From positions 1 through 35,748 of the forward strand of contig JAISDC010000238.1 in the NCBI GenBank assembly GCA_031265105.1: 35,748 nt of DNA, in the 5' to 3' direction. Below the pieces are notes generated by a model. The model did not search any database and was not told the origin of the DNA. It worked only from the letters and a program-made list of their open reading frames with translations. Positions 16,052 through 24,029 of this stretch are shown piece by piece. Each line of letters starts with the position of its first letter. Position 1 is the stretch's first letter. Made by a program: the position numbers and the translations under genes. The stretch comes from Verrucomicrobiales bacterium (GTDB lineage: Bacteria; Verrucomicrobiota; Verrucomicrobiia; Methylacidiphilales; JAAUTS01).

Positions 16052-16849
16052 ATGGACAACCGACCCCTGGGCATCTTCGATTCCGGCATCGGCGGGCTGA
16101 CCGTCGCGCGCGCGCTGCGCGAGTTATTGCCGCGCGAACGGTTAATCTACCTCGGCGACACGGCGCGCGTGCCCTACGGCAACAAATCACCCGGCACGAT
16201 TATCCGTTACGCGCGGGAAATCGCCCGCTTTCTGCTCGCCCGGCAGGTGAAGGGCCTCATCGTCGCCTGCAACACCGCCTCGGCCTACGCGCTGCGGACA
16301 CTCCAGGCGGAACTGCCCGTCCCGGTGTTCGGCGTCATCGCGCCCGGCGTCAGCGCCGCGCTGGCGGCGACGCGCAACAACCGCATCGGCATCATCGGCA
16401 CCACCGGCACGATTAACAGCCGGGCCTACCAGCAAGCGCTGCGGGCGCGGCGGCCGGGCCTGGCGCTGACGGCGCGCGCCGCGCCGCTGCTGGTGCCGTT
16501 GATTGAGGAAGGGTGGCTGCGCCATCCCGCCACCCGCGCGGTGCTGGCGGAATACACCGGGCGCTTCCGCCAGGCGCGCGTGGACACGCTGGTGCTGGCG
16601 TGCACGCATTACCCCTTGCTGAAGGAGTTGTTAACCGAACTGTTGGGGGACGCGGTCACGCTGGTGGATTCGGCCGAAACCTGCGCCCGCCAGGTGCGCG
16701 ACGCGCTGACGCGGGCGGACCAACTCCGCGCGACCCCGCGCCGGGCGCCGCTGGAAGTGTGCCTGACCGACCAGTCCGCGCATTTCAAGGCGGTGGGGGA
16801 ACGGTTCCTGCGCGAGCAATTGCGGCAGGTAAAGGTGGTGGCATTTTAG
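16052..16849 (+). CDS. murI: Glutamate racemase
   Basis: 265 residues. The substrate-binding opening is GIFDSGIGGLTVARALRELL. The two catalytic cysteines lie in LIVACNTASAYAL and VLACTHYPLL, each with the expected neighbouring Thr, and GDTARVPYG is also typical. The enzyme makes D-glutamate for peptidoglycan. The gene is cytoplasmic and monocistronic. Its TAG stop runs directly into the end of a palindromic repeat (AGCTTCATTAACGC), suggesting the repeat inserted at the stop codon. Confidence 0.95.
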   Translation: MDNRPLGIFDSGIGGLTVARALRELLPRERLIYLGDTARVPYGNKSPGTIIRYAREIARFLLARQVKGLIVACNTASAYALRTLQAELPVPVFGVIAPGVSAALAATRNNRIGIIGTTGTINSRAYQQALRARRPGLALTARAAPLLVPLIEEGWLRHPATRAVLAEYTGRFRQARVDTLVLACTHYPLLKELLTELLGDAVTLVDSAETCARQVRDALTRADQLRATPRRAPLEVCLTDQSAHFKAVGERFLREQLRQVKVVAF

Positions 16850-16935
16850 CTTCATTAACGCAAAGGCGCGAAGGAACAAAGGCGCAAAGTTTTTTTTTAC
16901 AGGGAGAGCATGGAGAACGTGGAGGTTGTTAAAAA
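16847..16935. repeat. Half element of the AGCTTCATTAACGC family
   Basis: Begins TAGCTTCATTAACGCAAAGG at the murI stop, passes through the internal GAGAGCATGGAGAACGTGGA block and a T-rich stretch, and then stops without a matching right arm. The whole 16850-17173 gap consists of repeats. No gene is supported in it. Confidence 0.75.
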
Positions 16936-16946
16936 AACTGCGCCAG

Positions 16947-17040
16947 CCCTGGGAGCGCCGTCGTCCCCGACGGCTGGTTCACCTGCCAGGGTTAGTCTGC
17001 CGGCAAGATGCCGGCGCTCCCAGTGATGCCGGCGCTCAGT
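16947..17040. repeat. CTGGGAGCGCCG family repeat
   Basis: Starts CCCTGGGAGCGCCGTCGTCC. It contains GACGGCTGGTTCACCTGCC and GTTAGTCTGCCGGCAAGATG and ends GCCGGCGCTCCCAG, so its ends are mutually inverted, with hairpins GTCGTCCCCGACGGC and GCCGGCAAGATGCCGGC inside. A partial copy of the end follows. Further copies lie at 18443-18745. Confidence 0.8.
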
Positions 17041-17045
17041 TTACT

Positions 17046-17163
17046 TAAAGCTACATTAACGCAAAGGAACAAAGGAACAAAGGCGCAAAGTTTCTTTTGA
17101 TTGGTTGCTAATAAACAAAAAATCCTTCGCGCCTTTGTCCCTTTGCGCCTTTGCGTTAATGAA
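17046..17163. repeat. Complete AGCTTCATTAACGC-ended palindrome
   Basis: Left end AGCTACATTAACGCAAAGG, right end CCTTTGCGTTAATGAAGCT. The arms are built of short variants of CGCAAAGG, AACAAAGG and CGCGAAGG words. It lies just past the stop of the 17174-17929 gene. Confidence 0.85.
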
Positions 17164-17173
17164 GCTGGCTGCT

Positions 17174-17929
17174 TCAAACACTCTCGACGGTCAGGTGTTC
17201 GGTGCGGCGTTCGGTGACGATTAGTTTCTCGCTGGGCGCGCCGTAGGGCTGGTCTTTGACCAGGCCGCGGACTTGATATTCGCGGGTCTCCGGTTGGTCG
17301 GCGAGCGCTTGCGGGTCCGCCCACGGGAAGTGGGAGGCGATGTAGTTCGCGACTTTGCCACCGTTGATGCGCCGGTCGATGCTGAACATGCTGAAGCCGC
17401 CTTTGTGCAGGCGCAGTTCCAAATGTTGACCGTCGGCGGTTTTGTCGGCGCGCAATTGGAAGTCGTGATTCACCAAGTTGTCGCCGGGGGTGAGCGGGAC
17501 GAGGCCGCAGATGACATTGAGGTCGGCGGTCCATTTGGGGTCGGCCTGCAAGGCGGGGATGAGGACTTTGGTCAGCCAGGGGAGCAAGCCTTCGAGATAA
17601 ATCGTGGCGGTGCCGGTGAGCAGCGCGGTGCCGGCGGCATCCAGCTTGGGCATGGTGAGGCGGTTGGTGTAATTGCCGCGCGGGTAGCCCTCCATGAACT
17701 CGCGATAGGCGGCGGTCATGGCGGCGGAGAGGCGGCGCACGTCGAGCAGGGCGTCGTTGATTTTGACCAACTGCTCGCGCCGGGCATTGGCCTGGTCGAA
17801 CAGCTCCTTGGGGACGCTGGTGAAGGTGGCTTGGTTGTTATATACGTACTCCAGCAGGTTCAACGCCCAATGGTAGCGGGCGTCGGCGGTGGTGGGGACG
17901 TATGATGCGAATTGGTGGTGGGTATTCAT
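17174..17929 (-). CDS. Uncharacterised 251-aa protein next to a 21-bp palindrome array
   Basis: I do not recognise a named family. Residues ~15-125 are mostly helical. Residues ~165-240 are beta-rich and end in EYQVRGLVKDQPYG and PSEKLIV (217-238), like the last strands of a fibronectin type III fold. There is no signal peptide. It is colinear with the 249-aa protein at 32836: both have D-x-N-x-(L/I)-x-G followed by P-x-TP near residues 135-148, and a final YG-x-P-x-(S/T)-EK-x-IV ending at residue 238. AAAGGA lies 7 bases before the ATG, a good ribosome site. A 22-unit array of 21-bp palindromes lies immediately upstream, with its open frame ending 3 bases before this ATG. Function unknown. 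Confidence 0.75.
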   Translation of the reverse strand: MNTHHQFASYVPTTADARYHWALNLLEYVYNNQATFTSVPKELFDQANARREQLVKINDALLDVRRLSAAMTAAYREFMEGYPRGNYTNRLTMPKLDAAGTALLTGTATIYLEGLLPWLTKVLIPALQADPKWTADLNVICGLVPLTPGDNLVNHDFQLRADKTADGQHLELRLHKGGFSMFSIDRRINGGKVANYIASHFPWADPQALADQPETREYQVRGLVKDQPYGAPSEKLIVTERRTEHLTVESV

Positions 17930-17932
17930 AAT

Positions 17933-18475
17933 TTAATCCTTTCGAGTAATAGCGTAAAGGGAACTGGCCGGCGCGTCAAGTGCGCTGGCAAATAAAAGTG
18001 GTGAGTTTTCCAGGCCAAACGGCGCACGGGAAGGCAGCACCAGTGCGCGGGAGCTTGTTTTCAGTGCGCGGAATAGCGTTTTCAGTGAACTGAATGTCAT
18101 AACCAGTGAACTGAAAATCAGCACCAGTGCACTGCACGGCGTTTTCAGTGCACTGGTAAGCATAATCAGCGCACTGAAAATCATCACCAGTGCGCGGGAA
18201 ATGAATTTCAGTGCACCGGTAAGCGCCGGCAGTGCACTGGTAACGATTTTCCGTGAGCTTAAAACGCTATGCAGTGCGCTGATAATGAATTTCAGTGCAC
18301 TGAAAACGATATGCAGCGCACTGGTTATGATTTTTAGTTCACTGGTTATGATGTTCAGTTCACTGGCAGCGGTTTTCCGTGCGCCGAAAATGAGGCGCCG
18401 CGCACTGGTAACGCTGGCTAACCGGTACGCGACAGCGAGGTACTGGGAGCGCCGGCTTCCAGCCGGCTGGTTCAC
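17933..18475 (-). CDS. Doubtful heptad-repeat ORF read through the palindrome array
   Basis: The 180-codon frame runs the length of the 21-bp array and stops 3 bases before the ATG of the 251-aa protein. Its body is a seven-residue repeat of the type SALKIIT, SALHIVF, SALKFII. Because each unit is palindromic and 21 bp long, the opposite strand also gives a SAL-type heptad frame (18201-18488), so openness alone is not evidence of translation. Its first residues come from a dispersed repeat. If translated, it would be a hydrophobic leader coupled to the downstream gene. I list it because of its placement, not because I think it likely to be a protein. Confidence 0.25.
   Translation of the reverse strand: MNQPAGSRRSQYLAVAYRLASVTSARRLIFGARKTAASELNIITSELKIITSALHIVFSALKFIISALHSVLSSRKIVTSALPALTGALKFISRALVMIFSALIMLTSALKTPCSALVLIFSSLVMTFSSLKTLFRALKTSSRALVLPSRAPFGLENSPLLFASALDAPASSLYAITRKD
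17957..18428. repeat. Array of about 22 palindromic units with exact 21-bp period (core CAGTGCACTG)
   Basis: Units begin at 17957 and every 21 bases up to 18398, with no indel. Each is a 10-base palindrome (consensus CAGTGCACTG, variants CAGTGAACTG, CAGTGCGCGG, CAGCGCACTG, CAGTTCACTG) followed by an 11-base variable, mostly AT-rich spacer. The outer units are the most degenerate. The period is two turns of B-DNA, so all palindromes face the same side, and it is also a whole number of codons. The array starts 28 bases upstream of the 251-aa gene. It is too short-periodic for CRISPR. Confidence 0.9.
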
Positions 18476-18745
18476 CGGTGAGGGTTAGTCTGCCGGCAAG
18501 GATGCCGGCGCTCCCAGTTTAGACCCCGGCGGCAGCCCTGGGAGCGCCGTCGTCCCCGACGGCCTGGCGCGGCGCGCCGTGTCGCTACGTAGTCGGCATG
18601 AGGTGGGTCGGGGTTTGGCAGGGGCCGTCGGGGACGACGGCGCTCCCAGGCGCTCCCAGGAATATGCTATCTACTACCTACTATCTACCAGCCGGCTGGT
18701 TCACCTGCCAAGGTTAGTCTGCCGGCAAGATGCCGGCGCTCCCAG
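18443..18745. repeat. Cluster of CTGGGAGCGCCG family repeats
   Basis: Three elements. 18443-18517 runs from CTGGGAGCGCCGGCTTCC to GCCGGCGCTCCCAG. 18536-18660 has arms CCCTGGGAGCGCCGTCGTCC and GGACGACGGCGCTCCCAGG. 18690-18745 is a right half ending GCCGGCGCTCCCAG. The GGTAGATAGTAG element (inverted, 18665-18689) sits between the last two. Together with the array, these fill the whole 17930-18764 gap. Confidence 0.8.
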
Positions 18746-18764
18746 TGCTGACGCGGTTAACCCC

Positions 18765-19973
18765 TCATTCCAAGCCAACCGTCGCCGGCGCCCCCGCCAC
18801 GCACAGGCTCTCGAAATGCAGCTCCTGCCCCTTCTCCAGTTGCGGGATAATTTCGACGGTGTGCTCCTGGTCGGCGGCCAGGCCCTCCGCCAGGTACTCG
18901 ACGTAACGCCAACTGCCGACTTTGTTCCCCGCGTCGTAAGTCTTCGGCGCCCCGCCGTCGATGACCACCTGGTACTTGCCGCTTTTGACGGTGGACTCGC
19001 CGTACAGGATGATGTTCTGCCCGCGCACTTTGAATTTCAACGCCGGCGGCTGATGCTCACCGTCAGCGTTGGTCGCGGCAGCCACCTCGTCCAGCCAGCG
19101 CGAGGGGGTGAAGTCGAAGCAAAAGCCGGTGCGGTCCGCCAAGTGCCGCGTCCAGCCCGCCGGCAGGCCGGGCAAGTCGAGCAAGCGCGCGCGGTTGACG
19201 GTCATATAAGTGTCCGCGTACAACATCGACGCCGGCAACTTGGCGACCGTCTTCGCGTCAATCGCCGCCAGCAGCGCGGCCCAGCCGGCCTCGGCATACA
19301 GCGCGTAGCCGCGGCTGCCGCAATGCGTCCCCTGGCCCGGCACGTCCCACAGCGTGTCGGGCGTCTCCTGCCCCGCCGCGACGCGCTGTTGCGCCAGCGC
19401 CACGGCGTCGCCGACCGGCAGGTTATACTCCGCGGCGATTTGCTTGTGCAGCGGATCGAGCGGGCGGACGCGCGTGTTGTTAGGCTCCACGTCCGGCTTG
19501 ACCGGGAAAATCATCACCACCACCGGCACGCCCCGCTGCACCAGGCGGCGGATGCCGGCCTCGTAAGACGCCATGCGCTGCGGGTCCGGCTCGCTGTAGC
19601 AGCCGTCGTTGACGGTGTATTCGTAAAACACCAAATCGGGCTGCCGCGCCAGCACATCGCGCTCCAGCCGGAACGCGCCGAGTTGCGAGCCGGTGCCGCC
19701 GATGGCCGCGTCCCAGAAGTCAAAGTACGCCGCGCGGTAATGCTTGCGCAGCCGCTCCGCGATTTTCGCGCGGTAACTGTCATGCGTCGGGTCCGTCGCC
19801 TGCGACCCCCAGGTGAGGCTGCCGCCGAAAAACACCACGTTTAATTCCCCGCCCGCCCTCGCCTTTTGGTCAAACGCCGCGAACGACGCGTCTGCCGCTG
19901 ACGCCGCCGCCAGCCCGCTGATACTCATTGTGATTGCCATAAAGCCTGCCTGCCATTGTTGTTTGGTGGTCAT
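18765..19973 (-). CDS. Secreted SGNH/GDSL hydrolase with C-terminal beta domain
   Basis: 402 residues from the Met in MTTKQQWQAGF. A longer frame to 20045 would only add codons from a repeat. Signal peptide MAITMSISGLAAASAADA. SGNH blocks: Ser in VVFFGGSLTWGSQA, Gly in AIGGTGSQLGAFR, Asn in YEYTVNDGCY and His in GQGTHCGSRGYALYAEAG. The last ~150 residues (RGQNIILYGESTVKSGKYQV and onward) form a beta-rich module, perhaps a carbohydrate-binding or jelly-roll accessory domain. It is likely a polysaccharide deacetylase or esterase outside the cytoplasm. It lies with another SGNH protein and a glycoside-hydrolase-like gene on the same strand. Confidence 0.85.
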   Translation of the reverse strand: MTTKQQWQAGFMAITMSISGLAAASAADASFAAFDQKARAGGELNVVFFGGSLTWGSQATDPTHDSYRAKIAERLRKHYRAAYFDFWDAAIGGTGSQLGAFRLERDVLARQPDLVFYEYTVNDGCYSEPDPQRMASYEAGIRRLVQRGVPVVVMIFPVKPDVEPNNTRVRPLDPLHKQIAAEYNLPVGDAVALAQQRVAAGQETPDTLWDVPGQGTHCGSRGYALYAEAGWAALLAAIDAKTVAKLPASMLYADTYMTVNRARLLDLPGLPAGWTRHLADRTGFCFDFTPSRWLDEVAAATNADGEHQPPALKFKVRGQNIILYGESTVKSGKYQVVIDGGAPKTYDAGNKVGSWRYVEYLAEGLAADQEHTVEIIPQLEKGQELHFESLCVAGAPATVGLE

Positions 19974-19977
19974 ATGA

Positions 19978-20163
19978 TTAGCTACATTAACGCAAAGGCG
20001 CGGAGGAGCAAAGGCGCAAAGAAGTTTTTTTAACAGGGAGAACATGGAGGAATTGGAGGGGGCTGTTAATTGTAGCTAACCTTCCTCCAATAACTCCATG
20101 CTCTCTTTGTAAAAAAAATCTTCGCGTCTTTGCTCCTTTGCGCCTTTGCGTTAATGAAGCTGT
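19978..20163. repeat. Complete nested palindrome, AGCTTCATTAACGC family
   Basis: The outer ends are AGCTACATTAACGCAAAGGC and GCCTTTGCGTTAATGAAGCT. Nested inside is GGGAGAACATGGAGGAATTG with its complement-like partner CCAATAACTCCATGCTCTC. It has the same architecture as 4408-4562, with both ends intact. Confidence 0.88.
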
Positions 20164-20171
20164 TTTGGAAT

Positions 20172-21572
20172 CTAGGGAATAATCTGGCGGCTGGCCCCGG
20201 CGAGCAACTCCAGCCAGCGCTCATAAGCCTGCCGGTTATAAGCTCGCAACAACGGGACGCTGCCAGCGGGCGCGGTGCCGTCGGGATTGAGGAAGGCCGG
20301 GCCGAGGTCGAGGTAGCGGATGGTTTCACCGTCAGCGAGCTTGGCGAGGAGTTCGTTGTATTCCCGGACGCGGGCGCGCGACGGGTCGGCCGGCGTCGCG
20401 CCCAGGGGGAGCGCGGCGAGGAGCAGGATTTTACTGTCGGGCGCCTTGGCGCGGATGGTGTTGACGATGGCCCGCTGGTAAGCGACCAGTTCGCTGACCG
20501 TGAGCTGATCCTCCTGCAACGCCTGTTGCGTCTGGAGCACAATCAGCCGGGGGTGAAGACCGTCGAGGGCGCCGTTCTCAACCTGCCAGTAAATGTTCGC
20601 CGGCCGGTTGCCGACGATGGCGAAATTCAGCGCGCCGCAGGGGGCGAAGTGTTGCTGGAACAATTCCGGCAGGCGGTCGAAGGCGACGAGGTCTTCATCG
20701 CCGAGCAACAGCAGCCGGCACCTTTCCCGGTACGCGGGCGGCGTGGCGCGGAGGCGCTGGTGGCGGGACAGCCAGTCGTTGCGCGCCGTCGCCGTGGCGG
20801 GCGCGAGGTCGGCCGGCACCGGCCCCGGCGCGGGCGGCGGCGGGACGCCGGGCACTGGCGCGAGGGTGAGCCACTCTTCGACGATGGGTTGGAGGTTGGC
20901 CTGCCAGATGGCGAAGCCGGCCGGTTCGTTGGGATGGACTTTGTCGGTGAAAATGGCGGGCGGCAACTTGCCGTCGGGGCCGAGGAACCGGTCGCCGAAG
21001 TCGATATACTTAACCATCTGGCCGTCGTCGAGTTTGGCGAGGAGGGCGTTGGTCTGGAGGATTTTCGGCGCCAGGGCGGGCTGATCCTCGCGCGGGAAAA
21101 TCCCCTGCACCAGGACGCGGGCGGCGGGGAGTTTTTCGCGCAGATACTTGACGATGGCCCAGACGCCGTAGGCCACGGCCTCGGGTTCGCTGTTGCCGAG
21201 GTTGTTGGTGCCGATGAGCAGGATGACCATCCTGGGATGCAGCGGGTCGAGCGCGCCGTGCTGGAGCCGCCAGAGCACGTGCTCGGTGCGGTCGGAGGAA
21301 ATGCCGAGGTTGATGGCGCCGATGGGCGCGTAGTAAGCGGCCCAGATTTGCTCGCCGGGCCGGCTGGTCCAGCGGGCGGTGATGGAGTCGCCGACGAAGA
21401 CGATTTGGATTTTATCGGCGCGCGCCTGGGCGTCCCGAACCATGCCGCCGTGGATGTCATCGACCCAGTGATTGGGCATGACCGGGACGAGGTCCGCGGC
21501 GCGGGCGGCCGCGCCAAAACCGATGACCGCGATGATTAACGAGGACAGACGACGGGTGTTGATGATTTGCAT
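20172..21572 (-). CDS. Secreted tandem SGNH protein; second domain apparently inactive
   Basis: 466 residues. Signal peptide to about residue 25 (SLIIAVIGFGAAARAADL). First SGNH domain, ~50-240, with Ser in VFVGDSITARW, Gly in NLGISSDRTEHVLWRL, the Asn motif IGTNNLGN and the Asp-His pair in DKVHPNEPAGF: an intact platelet-activating-factor-acetylhydrolase-like esterase. A Pro/Ala-rich linker (~243-270) leads to a second copy of the same fold (~285-466), recognisable by VENGALDGLHPRLIVLQ, NELLAKLADGETIRYLDLG and FLNPDG. There the Ser is replaced (LLGDEDL), GTNN is lost (LQTQQA), and the His of the Asp-His pair is missing. This appears to be a duplication with one dead half, perhaps kept for binding substrate. 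Confidence 0.85.
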   Translation of the reverse strand: MQIINTRRLSSLIIAVIGFGAAARAADLVPVMPNHWVDDIHGGMVRDAQARADKIQIVFVGDSITARWTSRPGEQIWAAYYAPIGAINLGISSDRTEHVLWRLQHGALDPLHPRMVILLIGTNNLGNSEPEAVAYGVWAIVKYLREKLPAARVLVQGIFPREDQPALAPKILQTNALLAKLDDGQMVKYIDFGDRFLGPDGKLPPAIFTDKVHPNEPAGFAIWQANLQPIVEEWLTLAPVPGVPPPPAPGPVPADLAPATATARNDWLSRHQRLRATPPAYRERCRLLLLGDEDLVAFDRLPELFQQHFAPCGALNFAIVGNRPANIYWQVENGALDGLHPRLIVLQTQQALQEDQLTVSELVAYQRAIVNTIRAKAPDSKILLLAALPLGATPADPSRARVREYNELLAKLADGETIRYLDLGPAFLNPDGTAPAGSVPLLRAYNRQAYERWLELLAGASRQIIP

Positions 21573-21590
21573 AAGGGCGGTTTTTTTGGA

Positions 21591-21779
21591 TTAGCTACAT
21601 TAACGCAAAGGCGCTAAGGAGCAAAGGCGCAAAGGTTTTTTTTGTTTTGGTTTTAAATTAACAAAAAATTCTTCGCGCCTTTGCTCCTTAGCACCTTTGC
21701 GTTAATGAAGCTTGTAGCTAACCCAAAAAATCCTTCGCGCCTTTGCCCCTTTGCGCCTTTGCGTTAATGAAGCTCTGTA
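21591..21779. repeat. One complete and one partial AGCTTCATTAACGC-ended palindrome
   Basis: 21591-21716 has both ends (AGCTACATTAACGCAAAGGC and GCACCTTTGCGTTAATGAAGCT). 21717-21779 repeats the right half and ends TTAATGAAGCTCTGTAGCTA. The end of the partial copy supplies the last codons and stop of the glycoside-hydrolase-like gene. Confidence 0.85.
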
Positions 21780-23977
21780 GCTAAAAAAACTTCCCGCCAC
21801 GCCGCGTCGCCGCTGACGGTGAGTTCACCATCAGCGCCCAATTCCACCAGCGCGACGGTGCCGCCGGTGAACTCCAGCGTCCGCCCGCCGACGGTGAGCA
21901 AGCCGTCCAGCGTCCGCTGCTCGCGCGCGACCGCCACCACGAATTGCCGGCTGCCCCGCTGATAGTGCCGCCACAAAATCGTGTCCGCACAACAACGCAC
22001 CGGCGACACCGTCAGCGGCGTCAGCAAGTCCAGCAACCGCTCGCGCGGGTCGAGGTCCGTGAGCCATTGCACATTGCCGCGCCGATTGCGGACGCGGTGC
22101 CGCTCGCCCTCGACGGATTGCGCCACCCGCTCACCGTCAGCGAGCGGATAAGTCACATCCAGCCGCTGCGCGCGATATTCCGGCAGCCGCGCGCCCGCCT
22201 CAATGCCCCGCAAATACTCGCCAATCGTGACCGGCGGCATCTCCAGCAACGCCGCGAACTCCGCCGCCAGCGGCTCCCCGTCCGTGTCAAACGCCGGCGG
22301 CGGGCCGGTGAAAATCACGTGGCCACCGTTATTGGCGAAGTTCCACACCGTCGTCCACGCCGCCCGCGGCAACGCCACCGCGTAAGGCAACACCAGCGCG
22401 CGATACGCGCCCAGCCTGGTGACCAATTGCCCGCCGCTGACCGAGGCGTCCGCCAGCAAGCGGCTGTCCACCCAGTCGAACGCCACATTGCGCTGCATGA
22501 ACAAGTGCGCCGTGTTCAGGCAAAACGCCTTGTGCGCGCCGGCGAGACAGTTGCGATTGACCGCGCACACCCCCTCCCAGCCGTGCCAAATGGCGAGGTC
22601 CGCCGACGGTGTCACCCGGCCCAGCCGCCGCGCCAGTTCCCGGTGCCGGCGCATGGCGCTGACGGTCTCCTCCCACGTGTAGTGCGCCGGGAACAGCGCG
22701 GTGTCGGCCGCCGCGCCGTACCAGATGTTGAACCAGGTGATGTCCATCAGCGTCATCAGCCGCGCGTTATAGGCGGTCAGCGAGTTGGTGGGCTTGGCGT
22801 GCCAGGTGTTGACCTCCGCCTCGCCGCTGGCCGTGAGCCGCGCCAGCGACGACGCCAGCGTGTAAGCGTAACTCACCGACGGCGGGTCCCACCAGCAACA
22901 GTCGGTGTAACCCGCGTCCATGTTGTCATTGAGCCGGAAATAATCCACCGCCCCGGCGCGATAATCCGTCTGCGACCCCTCGCCGTGCCAGGTGTGATGC
23001 GTGCCGAGCAACAGGTCGGCGCCCCACAACTCGCGCGCCTTTTGAAACAAGCGCCGCTGCGCCTCAAACAACCCCTCGTTCAAAGTTTCATAATAATGCA
23101 GCCGCACCGTCAGCGTCTCCGCGTCCACCCGCGGACTGTCGAGCAAATGCAGCTTCATCCCCAGCGCATAACCGTGCCGCCGCGCAAACGCCTGGGCGAA
23201 CGCCGCGCCGTAATAGTAACTCTGCCAGTCGCCGCCGAAGCCCGGCTCATCCCAGCCGACCCCGTCCAGCGGCACCTCGCGGTAACATTCCAGCAACTCA
23301 TCATAATAACGCCAGCAGTCCGGCGACCAAAAATCCACCGCGCGGTAATCGGAGAACCGCGCGTAAATCACCAGCCGCCGCCCGTCACCGTCAGCGGCGG
23401 CGACGCTGCCGGTGAGCCGCGCGTAGTGCCGCCCCAGGCGCGGCCGGCCCTCGGTATAATACTGCTCGCTGACCGTGAAGCCGGTGTCGTAACTTTCATC
23501 CTCATAACTGACCCGGCACTGCAAATCCGCCAACCGCCGCGCCTGGCGGTCGTCACCGTCAGCGACCAAAAACGCCGCCTCGACCCCAAGAAAATCCGCC
23601 TGCCCCGTGCTCACGTTCGGCACCGGAATCCGCGCCTCGAACCGCCCGTTCACCGTCAGCGCCTCCCCGCGTACCAGCCGGACATACATCGCGCCGGGGA
23701 ATTGCTCCCCCATATCGCGCCCCACCGGCAGCGGGTGCGGCTCGCAATCGAGCACGATTTTCATCCCGCGCGCGTGAGCCGCCGCCGCGAGCCGGCGCAC
23801 CGCGCTGACCGTGACCGGCGAGCGATGGGTGAAATTGGTATTGCGCAACATCACCCGGACAATGCCATAACCGGCATCGTGCAAATCCGCAATGGCAGCC
23901 TCCAGTTTGTCGGGAGAAAATAATAACGTCTCATTCAACCAGAGACCCATGCTTTGTTGTTTGTCACGTCCGGCCAT
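21764..23977 (-). CDS. Putative glycoside hydrolase (TIM barrel, beta-galactosidase-like architecture)
   Basis: 737 residues, no signal peptide. The N-terminal part reads as an (alpha/beta)8 barrel: GYGIVRVMLRNTNFTHR, GMKIVLDCEPHPLPVGRDMG, then LDGVGWDEPGFGGDW with an acidic pair in a likely active-site position, and LLLGTHHTWHGEG. From ~500 on, YRALVLPYAVALPRAAWTTV and FANNGGHVIFTGPPPAF resemble the amidotransferase-like trimerisation domain of GH42-type enzymes, and a beta domain ends the chain. I cannot assign a CAZy family. Its neighbours are two secreted SGNH hydrolases, fitting polysaccharide use. The last residues (VFLATELH) and stop come from a repeat. The gene carries eight copies of the CGCTGACGGT 10-mer, the densest in the window. 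Confidence 0.65.
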   Translation of the reverse strand: MAGRDKQQSMGLWLNETLLFSPDKLEAAIADLHDAGYGIVRVMLRNTNFTHRSPVTVSAVRRLAAAAHARGMKIVLDCEPHPLPVGRDMGEQFPGAMYVRLVRGEALTVNGRFEARIPVPNVSTGQADFLGVEAAFLVADGDDRQARRLADLQCRVSYEDESYDTGFTVSEQYYTEGRPRLGRHYARLTGSVAAADGDGRRLVIYARFSDYRAVDFWSPDCWRYYDELLECYREVPLDGVGWDEPGFGGDWQSYYYGAAFAQAFARRHGYALGMKLHLLDSPRVDAETLTVRLHYYETLNEGLFEAQRRLFQKARELWGADLLLGTHHTWHGEGSQTDYRAGAVDYFRLNDNMDAGYTDCCWWDPPSVSYAYTLASSLARLTASGEAEVNTWHAKPTNSLTAYNARLMTLMDITWFNIWYGAAADTALFPAHYTWEETVSAMRRHRELARRLGRVTPSADLAIWHGWEGVCAVNRNCLAGAHKAFCLNTAHLFMQRNVAFDWVDSRLLADASVSGGQLVTRLGAYRALVLPYAVALPRAAWTTVWNFANNGGHVIFTGPPPAFDTDGEPLAAEFAALLEMPPVTIGEYLRGIEAGARLPEYRAQRLDVTYPLADGERVAQSVEGERHRVRNRRGNVQWLTDLDPRERLLDLLTPLTVSPVRCCADTILWRHYQRGSRQFVVAVAREQRTLDGLLTVGGRTLEFTGGTVALVELGADGELTVSGDAAWREVFLATELH

Positions 23978-24029
23978 AAAGGGCGCAATCTATGAAACCC
24001 GCCCCCGATTGCAAGTCATTATTGCAAAT

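Noticed and set aside
17957-18428. CRISPR array
   Set aside because: The unit is only 21 bases with a 10-base palindromic core. Spacers are 11 bases and similar to each other, and there are no cas genes or leader. CRISPR repeats are about 23-47 bases with unique spacers of about 30.
18579-19844. 421-residue plus-strand frame over the SGNH gene, and 469-residue frame at 20130-21539
   Set aside because: Both are antisense shadows of SGNH hydrolase genes with signal peptides and catalytic blocks. The shadow products are Arg/Val/Gly-rich and start inside repeats.
19973-20045. Upstream start of the SGNH hydrolase at 20045
   Set aside because: The extra 24 codons are the arm of a dispersed palindrome and would precede the signal peptide.
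21944-23923. 659-residue open frame on the plus strand across the glycoside-hydrolase-like gene
   Set aside because: It is the antisense of a gene with coherent domain patterns. Its product is Arg/His/Pro/Gln-rich without recognisable motifs. Long antisense frames are common at this GC content.
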